From assembly GCF_009674685.1 (NCBI RefSeq), contig NZ_WKJI01000002.1, positions 1,026,400 to 1,090,399 of the forward strand: DNA of 64,000 nt. The letters run 5' to 3'. A program made the position numbers and the translations under genes. This DNA comes from Pedobacter puniceum (GTDB taxonomy: Bacteria; Bacteroidota; Bacteroidia; Sphingobacteriales; Sphingobacteriaceae). The notes beneath the pieces are model-generated. The model ran no database searches. It saw only the letters and a list, made by a program, of their open reading frames with translations, and had not been told where the DNA came from. Below are positions 18,089 through 26,588 of the stretch, one piece after another (the stretch's first letter is position 1; each line of letters begins with the position of its first letter).

Positions 18089-19519
18089 TTATTCTAGATT
18101 AATAGCTTTCATTTTGTTATAAAGCGTTTTCCTATCAATATTTAAAAGTTTGGCTGCTTTAGTTTTATTGAAATTTACTTCTTTAAGTACTTTTAAAATG
18201 GTTTCGTATTCTGCCTCTAAGGCTGCATTTTTTAAATCTAGTTTTTTCTCTCTTCTACCTTCCCCACCTCCTGATGGTTTGTCTAAAATGGTTTCTAATG
18301 CTGATATTTTTGTGAAGGTTGAAATTTCTAATGGTAAGGCTTTTAAAAGGATATAATCTCCCTCAGTTAACAGAACTGCTCTACGCATAACGTTCTTTAA
18401 CTCTCTAACGTTACCTGGCCATGTATAAGTAAGTATACATTCTTCTACCTCTTCACTAAAGCCTTTAACATCTCGGTTAAGTTCTGCATTTGCTGCGTTT
18501 AGAAAGTGTTCTGCAAAAATTAAGATATCTTTTCCTCTTTCTCTTAAGGGAGGCATATAGATTCCAAATTCATTAAACCTGTGATATAAATCTTCTCTAA
18601 ATTTACCTTTAGATATAGCATCAATTAAGTTTTCATTGGTAGCAACAATAATTCTTACATCAAGGTCTATTTCTTTAGTAGAGCCAATTCTTTTTACTTT
18701 TCTTTCTTGTACCGTTCTTAATAAAGCGGCTTGTATTTCGTAAGAAAGGTTTCCTACTTCATCTAAAAATAGTGTGCCACCATTTGCCATTTCAAAGTGA
18801 CCAATTTTGGTGTATAATGCGCCAGTAAAAGAGCCTTTCTCATGCCCAAAAAACTCTGATCCTGCCAATTCTTTAGTTAAAGAACCGCAATCCATCGCAA
18901 TAAAAGGTTTGTCTCTTCTATTACTTTTCATATGGATACTTTTAGCAACCGATTCCTTACCTGTTCCACTTTCTCCTATTAAAATAACGCTGTAATTGGT
19001 AGGAGCCACCAATTCTATCTGCCTCATTAGTTCTTTAGCGGCAGTACTTTGACCTATTACATATTCATCAAAACTTCCTGAAGTTTTTTTAGCCTCTTTT
19101 GTTTTAGGGGTTTCTTCTGCAATAGTAGAAGGATTGTCTAATTCTTCATTTAAAGCTTGTTGAGTTTCAATAGCTTTATTGATGGTGTTGAGAATCTCAT
19201 CTGGATAAAGAGGTTTGGTTATATAGTCATAGGCACCCATTTTAATGAGCTCTACAGCTAATTTTATATCAGAATAACCTGTAATAATGATAACACCTGT
19301 TCTTGGATAAAGTAATTTGATTTTTTTTAATACTTCTCGGCCATCTGTATCTTCCAACCTAAAATCGCAAAGCACAAGGTTAAAAGTTTCTTTACTGAGG
19401 ATATCAAAGGCTGAAGTTCCTGAAGTAGCAGTCTTTATTTCAAAACCATTTCTTGATAGAAATTTAGAGAGAAGTAACCCAATGTTAACTTCATCATCAA
19501 CGATTAGTATTTTTTTCAT
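18089..19519 (-). CDS. NtrC-family sigma-54-dependent response regulator
   Basis: A 476-residue activator that should remodel sigma-54 RNA polymerase when phosphorylated. I start it at the ATG at 19519, which gives MKKILIVDDEV, rather than an upstream TTG. The receiver has Asp52. The AAA domain has Walker A GESGTGKE (182-189), the sigma-54 contact loop GSFTGA (229-234, Ser in place of the more common Ala) and the FLDEVGNL Walker B. The C-terminal Fis-type helix-turn-helix contains NKTKAAKLLNIDRKTLYNKM. It leads the operon encoding the PAS kinase, its likely partner. Confidence 0.94.
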   Translation of the reverse strand: MKKILIVDDEVNIGLLLSKFLSRNGFEIKTATSGTSAFDILSKETFNLVLCDFRLEDTDGREVLKKIKLLYPRTGVIIITGYSDIKLAVELIKMGAYDYITKPLYPDEILNTINKAIETQQALNEELDNPSTIAEETPKTKEAKKTSGSFDEYVIGQSTAAKELMRQIELVAPTNYSVILIGESGTGKESVAKSIHMKSNRRDKPFIAMDCGSLTKELAGSEFFGHEKGSFTGALYTKIGHFEMANGGTLFLDEVGNLSYEIQAALLRTVQERKVKRIGSTKEIDLDVRIIVATNENLIDAISKGKFREDLYHRFNEFGIYMPPLRERGKDILIFAEHFLNAANAELNRDVKGFSEEVEECILTYTWPGNVRELKNVMRRAVLLTEGDYILLKALPLEISTFTKISALETILDKPSGGGEGRREKKLDLKNAALEAEYETILKVLKEVNFNKTKAAKLLNIDRKTLYNKMKAINLE

Positions 19520-19658
19520 ATCTGTATTTACTTGCCAGAACAAGAAACCATCAAGCTTCTTTTAAGCGAATATAGATATTTATTTTAAATGGGAAAATAA
19601 TTCTACATAATTAATTTTAATTATAGTAAAATTAATTCATATGATAGATAAAATCATA

Positions 19659-20435
19659 TTAGCGAAAATTGGGCTTACGCTTTTCTAAGAATGCGGATAC
19701 ACCTTCTTTAAAATTGGAGGTAGAGAAACAACTTCCAAAAGCATCTATTTCTGCTTGGTAACCACTTTGACTATGGTTAAACGCATTGATAGCCTGTATG
19801 GCGGCTGCAATAGCTTCTGGCGAGCGACTAAGTATTTTTTGCATTAAAGCTGTTGATTTTGGTAATAAATCTGCTGCAGATACCGCATAATTTATTAATC
19901 CTAATTTTTCTGCTTCTTCGGCAGAAATCATATCAGCAGTTAAAATCATTTCAAGTGCTTTTCCTTTACCCACCAATTCTGTTAATCTTTGAGTACCCCC
20001 ATAACCCGGAATTAACCCTAAACTAACTTCTGGAAGTCCTAATTTGGCATTTTGCGATGCTATTCTGATATGACAAGCCATAGCTAATTCTAAACCACCT
20101 CCTAAAGCGAAGCCATTAATAGCAGCAATAACTGGTTTCTTACTGTTAGCAATTAGATCAAAAACCTTTGTTTGACCTTCTTTAGCTAAGTTTTTTCCTT
20201 CTTCAGCATTAAAATCAGAAAATTCTTTAATATCGGCACCAGCCACAAATGCTTTTTCTCCCTTACCAGTAATGATGATACCTTTTATCAATTCATCATT
20301 TAATGCGGCTATAAAACAATCATGTAATTCGGCTAAAGTATCTTTATTAAGAGCGTTAAGTTTCTCTTCTCTGTTGATAGTTAAATAGAGAATATTGTTT
20401 TGTAAGTCTGTAAGAAGGTTAAGATAGTTTTTCAT
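19659..20435 (-). CDS. Enoyl-CoA hydratase/isomerase (crotonase family)
   Basis: A 258-residue crotonase-fold enzyme. I use the ATG at 20435, two bases after the upstream stop, instead of an earlier start that would overlap the neighbour. The oxyanion-hole segment AFVAGADIKEF and both catalytic glutamates of hydratases are present, in GGGLELAMAC and LGLPEVSLGLIPGYGGTQRL. It should hydrate short-chain trans-2-enoyl-CoA in beta-oxidation or branched-chain acid breakdown. Close pairing with a B12-binding mutase subunit suggests branched-chain or propionate-type acyl-CoA metabolism. The exact substrate is not visible. Confidence 0.9.
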   Translation of the reverse strand: MKNYLNLLTDLQNNILYLTINREEKLNALNKDTLAELHDCFIAALNDELIKGIIITGKGEKAFVAGADIKEFSDFNAEEGKNLAKEGQTKVFDLIANSKKPVIAAINGFALGGGLELAMACHIRIASQNAKLGLPEVSLGLIPGYGGTQRLTELVGKGKALEMILTADMISAEEAEKLGLINYAVSAADLLPKSTALMQKILSRSPEAIAAAIQAINAFNHSQSGYQAEIDAFGSCFSTSNFKEGVSAFLEKRKPNFR

Positions 20436-20437
20436 AA

Positions 20438-20854
20438 TTAAAAGTCTCTGTGTTTTAGAACCCAATCTTTAATATAATTTACAATGGTTACTGTATTAGT
20501 TCCCGGCGGAAATAACTCGCCAACACCTATTTTCCTTAGCGCTTGCATATCTTCATCCGGAATAATACCACCACCTGTTACCAATACATCATCCATACCT
20601 TTCTCTTTCATAAGATTGATGATTTTTGGAAAAACAGTCATGTGCGCACCTGATAATATAGATACACCTATAGCATCAACATCCTCTTGTAAGGCTGTAT
20701 TAACCACCATTTCTGGCGTTTGCCTTAAGCCTGTATAAATAACTTCCATACCGGCGTCTCTTAAAGAAGTCGCTATTATTTTGGCTCCACGGTCATGTCC
20801 ATCTAAGCCAACTTTGGCAACTAAAACTCTTACTGGTCTGTTGAGTTCTTTCAT
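20438..20854 (-). CDS. Stand-alone cobalamin-binding mutase subunit
   Basis: A 138-residue protein matching the C-terminal B12-binding domain of methylmalonyl-CoA mutase. The DxHxxG motif (Asp18, His20, Gly23), whose histidine replaces the dimethylbenzimidazole ligand of cobalamin, is followed by [10 protein letters not shown] and [11 protein letters not shown], the other two conserved cobalamin contacts. There is no large catalytic subunit here, so it must work with a separately encoded acyl-CoA mutase chain, as isobutyryl-CoA mutase-type enzymes do. It is two bases upstream of the crotonase gene and clearly co-transcribed. Confidence 0.92.
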   Translation of the reverse strand: MKELNRPVRVLVAKVGLDGHDRGAKIIATSLRDAGMEVIYTGLRQTPEMVVNTALQEDVDAIGVSILSGAHMTVFPKIINLMKEKGMDDVLVTGGGIIPDEDMQALRKIGVGELFPPGTNTVTIVNYIKDWVLKHRDF

Positions 20855-21036
20855 ATCAAACAGGTTTCATTGGTTTTATATAAATGTAAACAAAATTTTG
20901 GCTGTTGAGTTGAGTCTATTTGTATTAATCTTATGGGAGTAATATTTTCTGAAAGTTCATGTGATGAAGTAGTTTTATCATTGTAATCACTTTAGTTGTC
21001 TGATTTTCAAAATTTTAAATTATATTTTCTTAAAAT

Positions 21037-21072
21037 AACTAATTTTTTAGTTGTATAACTAAAAAATTAGTT
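21037..21072. promoter_or_regulatory. Tandem BlaI-type operator
   Basis: Two 16-base palindromes with the arms AACTAA/TTAGTT lie at 21037-21052 and 21057-21072, four bases apart. Together they also form one larger palindrome centred on GTAT. They start 65 bases upstream of the BlaI-family repressor gene, where an autoregulatory operator is expected. Confidence 0.7.
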
Positions 21073-21101
21073 ATACATTAGTTTAAACGTTAGCAAATCA
21101 T

Positions 21102-21482
21102 ATGGAAAGAGAATTTAAAGAACTTACAAAAGCAGAAGAACAAATTATGCAGGTGATTTGGGAGATACAACAAGGCTTTGTTAAGGATGTTATAGCGCAT
21201 TTGCCAGAACCTAAACCGGCTTACAATACAGTATCAACCATCATTAGGATTTTAGAAACTAAGGGTTTTGTTAAGCATAAAGCTTTTGGTAAAAGTCATC
21301 AATACTTACCATCAATTACAAAAGAAGAATATAAACACTACGCAACTGATAAGCTACTGAACGGTTATTTTGAAAACTCTGTAGAGAGTATGTTCTCCTT
21401 TTTTGTGAAAAAGCAAAAAATTGATTTAAAAGAAGCGGATGAAATATTAAAACTTATTGAAAAACTTAAAAACGATAAATGA
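21102..21482 (+). CDS. BlaI/MecI/CopY family transcriptional repressor
   Basis: A 126-residue winged-helix repressor. LTKAEEQIMQVIWEIQQGFVKDVI and YNTVSTIIRILETKGFVKH (spanning about residues 7-64) are the family's DNA-binding core. The C-terminal half is a dimerisation helix region with a cluster of Phe and Lys. In characterised systems such repressors are inactivated when an M56 membrane protease senses a ligand. Its stop overlaps the start of an M56 protease gene (ATGA), so the pair is co-translated. A tandem palindromic operator lies upstream, consistent with autoregulation. What it senses cannot be told; beta-lactam resistance should not be assumed. Confidence 0.93.
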   Translation: MEREFKELTKAEEQIMQVIWEIQQGFVKDVIAHLPEPKPAYNTVSTIIRILETKGFVKHKAFGKSHQYLPSITKEEYKHYATDKLLNGYFENSVESMFSFFVKKQKIDLKEADEILKLIEKLKNDK

Positions 21483-23059
21483 TGAACTGGGCAAACTACC
21501 TTATTCAAATCAACATTTACTTGATGTTATTTTATGGATTTTACTTCTTGTTTTTAAGAAATGAAACCTTTTTTCAGCTTAACAGGATATACTTGGTAGG
21601 GTCGGCTTTAATTTCTTTATGTATACCCTTGTTTTACCTAGATTGGATACGCCAATTTTTTATTACAGATAAGGTAGAGCAAGGATGGTCTGGAGTTTAC
21701 ATTGCAGTTACAGAAGGTTTTGCTAAACCAATAAATACACAAGCTCATACCTTGAGTGATTATGTAACTTTCATTTATATAGGTGGTGTTCTTGTATGTT
21801 TTACAAGACTTGTTTACAGGCTTGTAAAATTAAGGAGGCTTTTAAAAACCGATAACCATCAGCAAGCATTTTCATTTTTCAATCAAATTAAAATTGATGA
21901 AAACCTTCCTCAGAAAGATATAATCTTGAAACACGAGCTTACACATGCTAAGCAATTACATACAGCTGATGTTTTATTTTTTGAGATAATTAGCATCATA
22001 AATTGGTTTAACCCGATTGTATATTTCTATAAAGTTGCAATAAAGCAAATTCATGAATTTATTGCTGATGAGGTAGTTGTACAATCTGCGTCTAGTAAAA
22101 AAGAATATGCTTTACTCCTATTTAGTGAAAGCCTCGGTATAAATCCACATAAGTTAACCAACACATTTTTTAACCAATCTTTATTAAAAAGGAGAATCCT
22201 TATGTTACAAAAGCAAAAATCAAGTAAAGCAGCCATTCTAAAGTATGGATTGTCTGTTCCATTATTTCTATTAGCATTGATACTATCTTCTGCTACCATC
22301 AATGAAAATAAAACACTCAAAAACGTGGCTAGCAAAATAGAATTTCAAGAATCAATTCAAACCTTGATTCCTACTTTTAAAGAAACTACCTTATACAAGA
22401 TTAAAACAGAGCAGCTAAAGCCAAAATCTGAAACTATAGTTGATTTTGATGAGACGGAAGCTTCTTTTAATAGGGACACAATAAAAAAAGAACTTACTAA
22501 AGAACCTGCTTTAGATGCACCAATTTTAAAAGAAGTAAAAGTGTATGGCTATAAAAATGAGGAGGTTGTGTCAAATGATGTAGATGTTTTACCGATGTTT
22601 AAAGGTGGGCCTCAAAAATTTCCGGAATTTTTAATGAAAAATTTACAATATCCGATAGAAGCTAAAGAAAAAAAAATAGAAGGAAGAGTTATTGTTAACT
22701 TTATTGTAGAGAAAGATGGTTCTTTAAGTGATATTAAAATTTTAAGAGGTGTGAGTAAGGAATTGGATGAAGAAGCTTTAAGGGTAATAAAACTTTCACC
22801 AAACTGGGAGCCAGGTCAACAGAATGGAAAAGTTGTAAGGGTAAACTTTGCTTTACCTATTTCTTTTAATCTAACAGGTTATACTCCTAAACCTCAATTT
22901 ATTTTAGATGGAAAAGTAATTACTGAAGAGGATATGAAAAAAATTAAGCCTGAAAACATCGATAAAGTAGAAGTCTTGAAAGATAAAAATGCTACAGATA
23001 AATATGGCGAGCAAGGTAAGAATGGAGTTGTTGTCATTACGCTAAAGGAAAAGCAATAA
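21479..23059 (+). CDS. M56 (BlaR1-like) protease with TonB and plug-like tail
   Basis: A 526-residue membrane protease, the likely sensor partner of the BlaI-type repressor. Helices lie near 10-25, 35-55 and 95-115. The cytosolic zinc site is His152-Glu-Leu-Thr-His156, with HEFIADE supplying the likely third ligand. A fourth helix (about 260-280) leads to the periplasm. A TonB C-terminal domain spans about 365-465, with FPEFLMKNLQYP, IVEKDGSLSDIKI and LSPNWEPGQ. The last ~55 residues (ENIDKVEVLKDKNATDKYG, then GKNGVVVITLK) closely imitate the plug of SusC-type TonB-dependent receptors. No penicillin-binding sensor domain is present. Confidence 0.88.
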   Translation: MMNWANYLIQINIYLMLFYGFYFLFLRNETFFQLNRIYLVGSALISLCIPLFYLDWIRQFFITDKVEQGWSGVYIAVTEGFAKPINTQAHTLSDYVTFIYIGGVLVCFTRLVYRLVKLRRLLKTDNHQQAFSFFNQIKIDENLPQKDIILKHELTHAKQLHTADVLFFEIISIINWFNPIVYFYKVAIKQIHEFIADEVVVQSASSKKEYALLLFSESLGINPHKLTNTFFNQSLLKRRILMLQKQKSSKAAILKYGLSVPLFLLALILSSATINENKTLKNVASKIEFQESIQTLIPTFKETTLYKIKTEQLKPKSETIVDFDETEASFNRDTIKKELTKEPALDAPILKEVKVYGYKNEEVVSNDVDVLPMFKGGPQKFPEFLMKNLQYPIEAKEKKIEGRVIVNFIVEKDGSLSDIKILRGVSKELDEEALRVIKLSPNWEPGQQNGKVVRVNFALPISFNLTGYTPKPQFILDGKVITEEDMKKIKPENIDKVEVLKDKNATDKYGEQGKNGVVVITLKEKQ

Positions 23060-23076
23060 TTATAAACCCTATCCAC

Positions 23077-23113
23077 AAAAAAAGCCGAGCTGTTTATCAC
23101 AACTCGGCTTTTT
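23077..23113. terminator. Bidirectional intrinsic terminator
   Basis: Stem AAAAAGCCGAG/CTCGGCTTTTT with a short loop, between the convergent M56 gene and pdhB. Confidence 0.9.
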
Positions 23114-23131
23114 CATATATCTTGAATAAGA

Positions 23132-24118
23132 TTATTTATTGATGTACATTACTTCTTTTACCGCTTTAACAATACGCTCTGCGTTTGGTAAGCTGGCTGC
23201 AATTAGGGTTGGAGCATAAGGTAGAGGAACATCAGCACAAGTGATACGTAAAACTGGTGCGTCTAAATAATCAAAAGCATTTTTTTGTACATGGAAAGCT
23301 ATTTCAGATGAAATAGATGCTAAAGGCCAAGCCTCTTCAACTACTACCAGTCTGTTTGTTTTCTTAACAGAAGTTAAAATAGTTTCAAAATCAATTGGTC
23401 TTACAGTTCTTAAATCTATAACTTCTACGTTAATACCTTCTTTTTCCAGAGCTTCTACAGCAGGTTGTACAGCTCTGCTCATCATTTTACCGAAAGAAAC
23501 AATGGTAACATCAGAACCTTCTCTGGTTACTTTTGCTTTTCCTATTTCAATATAGTATTCTTCTTCTGGCACTTCACCTTTATCGCCATACATCAATTCA
23601 GACTCCATGTAAATAACCGGGTCTGGATCTAGAATAGATGATTTTAATAAACCTTTTGCATCATAAGGGTTTGATGGAACTACTACTTTTAAACCAGGGC
23701 AGTTAGCAAACCAATTCTCGAAATTTTGAGAGTGTTGCGCACCTAATTGCCCAGCATTACCAGTAGGACCTCTAAAAACAATTGGTACAGAAATTTGACC
23801 ACCAGACATAGATAACATTTTAGCTGCACCGTTGATAATTTGGTCTATCGCAACTAAAGAAAAGTTAAAAGTCATGAATTCTACAATTGGGCGCAAGCCA
23901 TTCATAGCAGCACCAATAGCAATACCAGCAAAGCCAAGCTCGGCAATAGGCGTATCAATAATTCTTTTCGGACCAAATTCATCAAGCATGCCTTGGCTAA
24001 CTTTGTAAGCACCGTTATACTCGGCAACTTCTTCACCCATTAAGAAAATTTTATCGTCTTTGCGCATTTCTTCGTTCATGGCTTCACGAAGTGCTTCTCT
24101 GTATTGTATTACTCTCAT
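23132..24118 (-). CDS. pdhB: Pyruvate dehydrogenase E1 component, beta subunit
   Basis: A 328-residue transketolase-fold protein, the usual length for the E1 beta subunit of alpha2beta2 2-oxo acid dehydrogenases. The start [14 protein letters not shown], the thiamine-diphosphate-contacting [14 protein letters not shown] and [20 protein letters not shown], and the end [12 protein letters not shown] are typical of pyruvate-specific enzymes. It should join E1 alpha, E2 and E3 to make acetyl-CoA. None of those partners is in this window, so the complex is genetically scattered. The pyruvate versus branched-chain assignment rests on overall similarity. The gene stands alone, with a terminator downstream. 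Confidence 0.92.
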   Translation of the reverse strand: MRVIQYREALREAMNEEMRKDDKIFLMGEEVAEYNGAYKVSQGMLDEFGPKRIIDTPIAELGFAGIAIGAAMNGLRPIVEFMTFNFSLVAIDQIINGAAKMLSMSGGQISVPIVFRGPTGNAGQLGAQHSQNFENWFANCPGLKVVVPSNPYDAKGLLKSSILDPDPVIYMESELMYGDKGEVPEEEYYIEIGKAKVTREGSDVTIVSFGKMMSRAVQPAVEALEKEGINVEVIDLRTVRPIDFETILTSVKKTNRLVVVEEAWPLASISSEIAFHVQKNAFDYLDAPVLRITCADVPLPYAPTLIAASLPNAERIVKAVKEVMYINK

Positions 24119-24223
24119 GATTATGTCTTAAAATCTGAATTTACGGAGGCAAATATAAAGATTGTTGCCTGAATTACAATTAGTCTTATATGCTTAGAAA
24201 TCTATTTTTTACTAAAATGTGGC

Positions 24224-25624
24224 TTAAAGTTCAAAACTTTGGTGACGATAAGGTATTTCTATGTTCTGAAAGCCTTTTTCATACAGTTTTTGCTTGAAAA
24301 TTTCTTGTGTATCAGGCTCGCCATGCACTAAAAATATTTTTTTTACTAGGCTTTTATCCTGATTTTCTATAAAACGAATTAAATCTTTTTGGTCTCCGTG
24401 GGCGCTCATGGTTTGTATGCTGATAACTTTGGCATTAACTTGATAATATTCGCCAAAAATAGATACCGGGTTAACACCACTCTTTAAACGTCCGGCTAAG
24501 GAGCCAGACTCACTATAACCAACCAGTAAAATGGTGCAATTTGGATTTTCAATATTATTTTTAATGTGATGTTTTACCCTGCCTGCTTCGGCCATACCGG
24601 ATGCCGAGATAATAACCATCGGTGTTTGGTCTTCATTTAAAGCTATTGAAGCTTCGGTATCTTCAATGAAAGATAAACCCTCGAAATCAAAGGGGTCATC
24701 ATCTTGTTTTAAGACCTCTTGTACCTGGTCATTAAAATTCCAAGGGTGGGCTTTTACCACCAATGTGGCTTTTTCTGATAAAGGGCTATCTACATAGTAT
24801 TTTACTTTTGGCAATACGCCTTTTAATTCTAAACCGTTAAGCGCATATAATATCTCTTGTGTGCGTCCAACGCTAAACGCTGGGATAATAACTTTTCCTT
24901 TTCTTTGGATACAAGTATCTTGTATGACCTCTAAAAGTCTGCCTTCTGTTGGCATAGCCATATCATGTAAACTATCTCCATAGGTACTTTCTAGAATTAC
25001 ATAATCTGCCTGCCTAAAAGCTGCAGGAGATTTTAATAGTAAATCGTTATAACGGCCAACATCGCCACTAAAGGTTATTTTAGTGGTTTTATTATTTTCT
25101 GTAATATCTAAATGTACGGCTGCACTGCCTATAATGTGGCCAGCATCTGTAAATAAAAGTTCAACACCATCTGTTATCGTATAAGGCTGGTTGTATTTTA
25201 CCCTTTTAAAAAATGAAAGGGCTAACAAAGCATCTTCCATAGTATAAAGTGGCTCTACTAAATTTTTATTCAGTTTTGTTCTTTTTTTGTTGATGAATTT
25301 AGCGTCTGACTCTTGAATTTTTGCTGCATCCTGAAGCATGATTTTACAAAGCTCTCTCGTAGCTGGTGTGCAAATAATATCGCCAGTAAAACCTTCCGCA
25401 ACTAAGCGAGGTATTAAACCAGAATGGTCTATATGTGCATGAGATAAAATCAGAAAATCTATCTCAGAAGGCTGAAAACCGAAATGTAAATTCCATTCTC
25501 CCGTTTGTTTTCCATGCCCTTGGAACATGCCACAGTCTAAAAGAATTTTTTGGCCATTGGCTAGTTCTAATAAATGTTTACTGCCGGTAACTGTTTGTGC
25601 AGCACCATGAAAAGTTATTTTCAT
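24224..25624 (-). CDS. Beta-CASP metallo-beta-lactamase-fold RNase-like protein
   Basis: A 466-residue protein of the CPSF/YSH1-like beta-CASP group. The zinc-binding HAHIDH motif is at residues 62-67 (SHAHIDHSGL). Further motifs are DAGHIIGSAAV, TFSGDVGRYNDLLL, the beta-CASP segment around IPAFSVGRTQEILY, and the C-terminal ISASGMAEAGRVKHH and TMSAHGDQ. Family members cleave or trim RNA with two zinc ions. The bacterial ones of this short type are usually called RNA exonuclease-like, but their targets are not defined. It stands alone on the minus strand, with about 100 bases on either side. Confidence 0.9.
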   Translation of the reverse strand: MKITFHGAAQTVTGSKHLLELANGQKILLDCGMFQGHGKQTGEWNLHFGFQPSEIDFLILSHAHIDHSGLIPRLVAEGFTGDIICTPATRELCKIMLQDAAKIQESDAKFINKKRTKLNKNLVEPLYTMEDALLALSFFKRVKYNQPYTITDGVELLFTDAGHIIGSAAVHLDITENNKTTKITFSGDVGRYNDLLLKSPAAFRQADYVILESTYGDSLHDMAMPTEGRLLEVIQDTCIQRKGKVIIPAFSVGRTQEILYALNGLELKGVLPKVKYYVDSPLSEKATLVVKAHPWNFNDQVQEVLKQDDDPFDFEGLSFIEDTEASIALNEDQTPMVIISASGMAEAGRVKHHIKNNIENPNCTILLVGYSESGSLAGRLKSGVNPVSIFGEYYQVNAKVISIQTMSAHGDQKDLIRFIENQDKSLVKKIFLVHGEPDTQEIFKQKLYEKGFQNIEIPYRHQSFEL

Positions 25625-25715
25625 ATCTGATTTTTAAAAAAGCAATTTAGGTATTAACTATTGATATTTTAGAAAACAATATGTTTCTTTGGTTTTTAAA
25701 CCAATTACCCTATTT

Positions 25716-26555
25716 ATGAAAAATTTAATCAAGGCTATAGCTTGTACAACATGTTTTATGTTGTCAACTTTCTCTTACTCTAATGCAAATGATTTTTACG
25801 CTCAACAAAAGGAAGCTAATCATAAAGCCGATTATGTTTATGTACAAGTAGATGAAAGCCCCGTATATCTGGATGGCTTAGAGGGGCTTGAAAAGTTGAT
25901 GAAAGAAAATCTTAAGTATCCTAAAAATGCTTTAGAGAATAATATTGTAGGATTAATTCATTTGGATTTTATAGTAGAAAAAGACGGGAGTTTAAGTAAT
26001 ATTTCTATAACTAGAAATGTTAAAGGTTCTGGTCTTGGAGAAGAAGCTAAAAGATTGTTATCCTTAGCAAAGAAATGGAAAAGTGGAGTTAGAAATGGAG
26101 AAAAAGTTCGGGTAAATAGGAGATTAAATATTACATTTTCCTTAGAAAACAATAATCCAGACCTTAAAATTAAGCTTTTTAGCCCTCCCTTACCTGAAAA
26201 TTTAGATGCAGTTTATACATTAAATCATAATCAAGCAGAACCAGCTAAAGGCTTAAAAGAATTTGAGGCTTTCTTAAATAAGAATTTACAATATCCTGCA
26301 GGAGCATTAAATAAGAATTTGGAAAAAATGGTGCTTGTGAGTTTTGTTGTAGATAAAGAGGGTAGTTTAACGGATATAAAAGTGTTAAGACCTGGCGGTT
26401 TTGGTTTTGATGAGGAAATAACAAGGTTATTAGCTCTATCTCCTAAATGGGTGTCAGGTTCTATCAATGAAATTCCAGTTAAGAGTAGTAAAACTATGGC
26501 TTTTAAATTTACATCCTTTAAAACCATAGAAATATCAGAACCATTGAAAAGATAA
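25716..26555 (+). CDS. Secreted protein with two TonB C-terminal domains
   Basis: A 279-residue protein. I start it at the ATG at 25716, which gives a clean signal peptide (MKNLIKAIACTTCFML, ending near YSNAN), instead of an upstream TTG. Two TonB-type domains follow in tandem, at about 50-145 and 175-265. Each has the pattern FxxxLxxNLxYP, xxVxKxGSLxxIxxxR, then E-rLLxLxxKW. There is no proline-rich linker and no retained membrane anchor, so it does not look like a classical ExbBD-coupled TonB. The domains resemble the one in the M56 protease at 21479-23059. A terminator follows. Confidence 0.82.
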   Translation: MKNLIKAIACTTCFMLSTFSYSNANDFYAQQKEANHKADYVYVQVDESPVYLDGLEGLEKLMKENLKYPKNALENNIVGLIHLDFIVEKDGSLSNISITRNVKGSGLGEEAKRLLSLAKKWKSGVRNGEKVRVNRRLNITFSLENNNPDLKIKLFSPPLPENLDAVYTLNHNQAEPAKGLKEFEAFLNKNLQYPAGALNKNLEKMVLVSFVVDKEGSLTDIKVLRPGGFGFDEEITRLLALSPKWVSGSINEIPVKSSKTMAFKFTSFKTIEISEPLKR

Positions 26556-26560
26556 ATGAT

Positions 26561-26585
26561 AAAAAGCGGCTAAAAACCGCTTTTT
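26561..26585. terminator. Bidirectional intrinsic terminator
   Basis: Stem AAAAAGCGG/CCGCTTTTT between the convergent TonB-domain gene and the S41 protease gene. Confidence 0.85.
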
Positions 26586-26588
26586 ATT

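Noticed and set aside
21102..23059. BlaI/M56 pair as a beta-lactam resistance locus
   Set aside because: There is no penicillin-binding sensor domain in the M56 protein and no beta-lactamase gene in the cluster. The tail points to TonB-related sensing instead.
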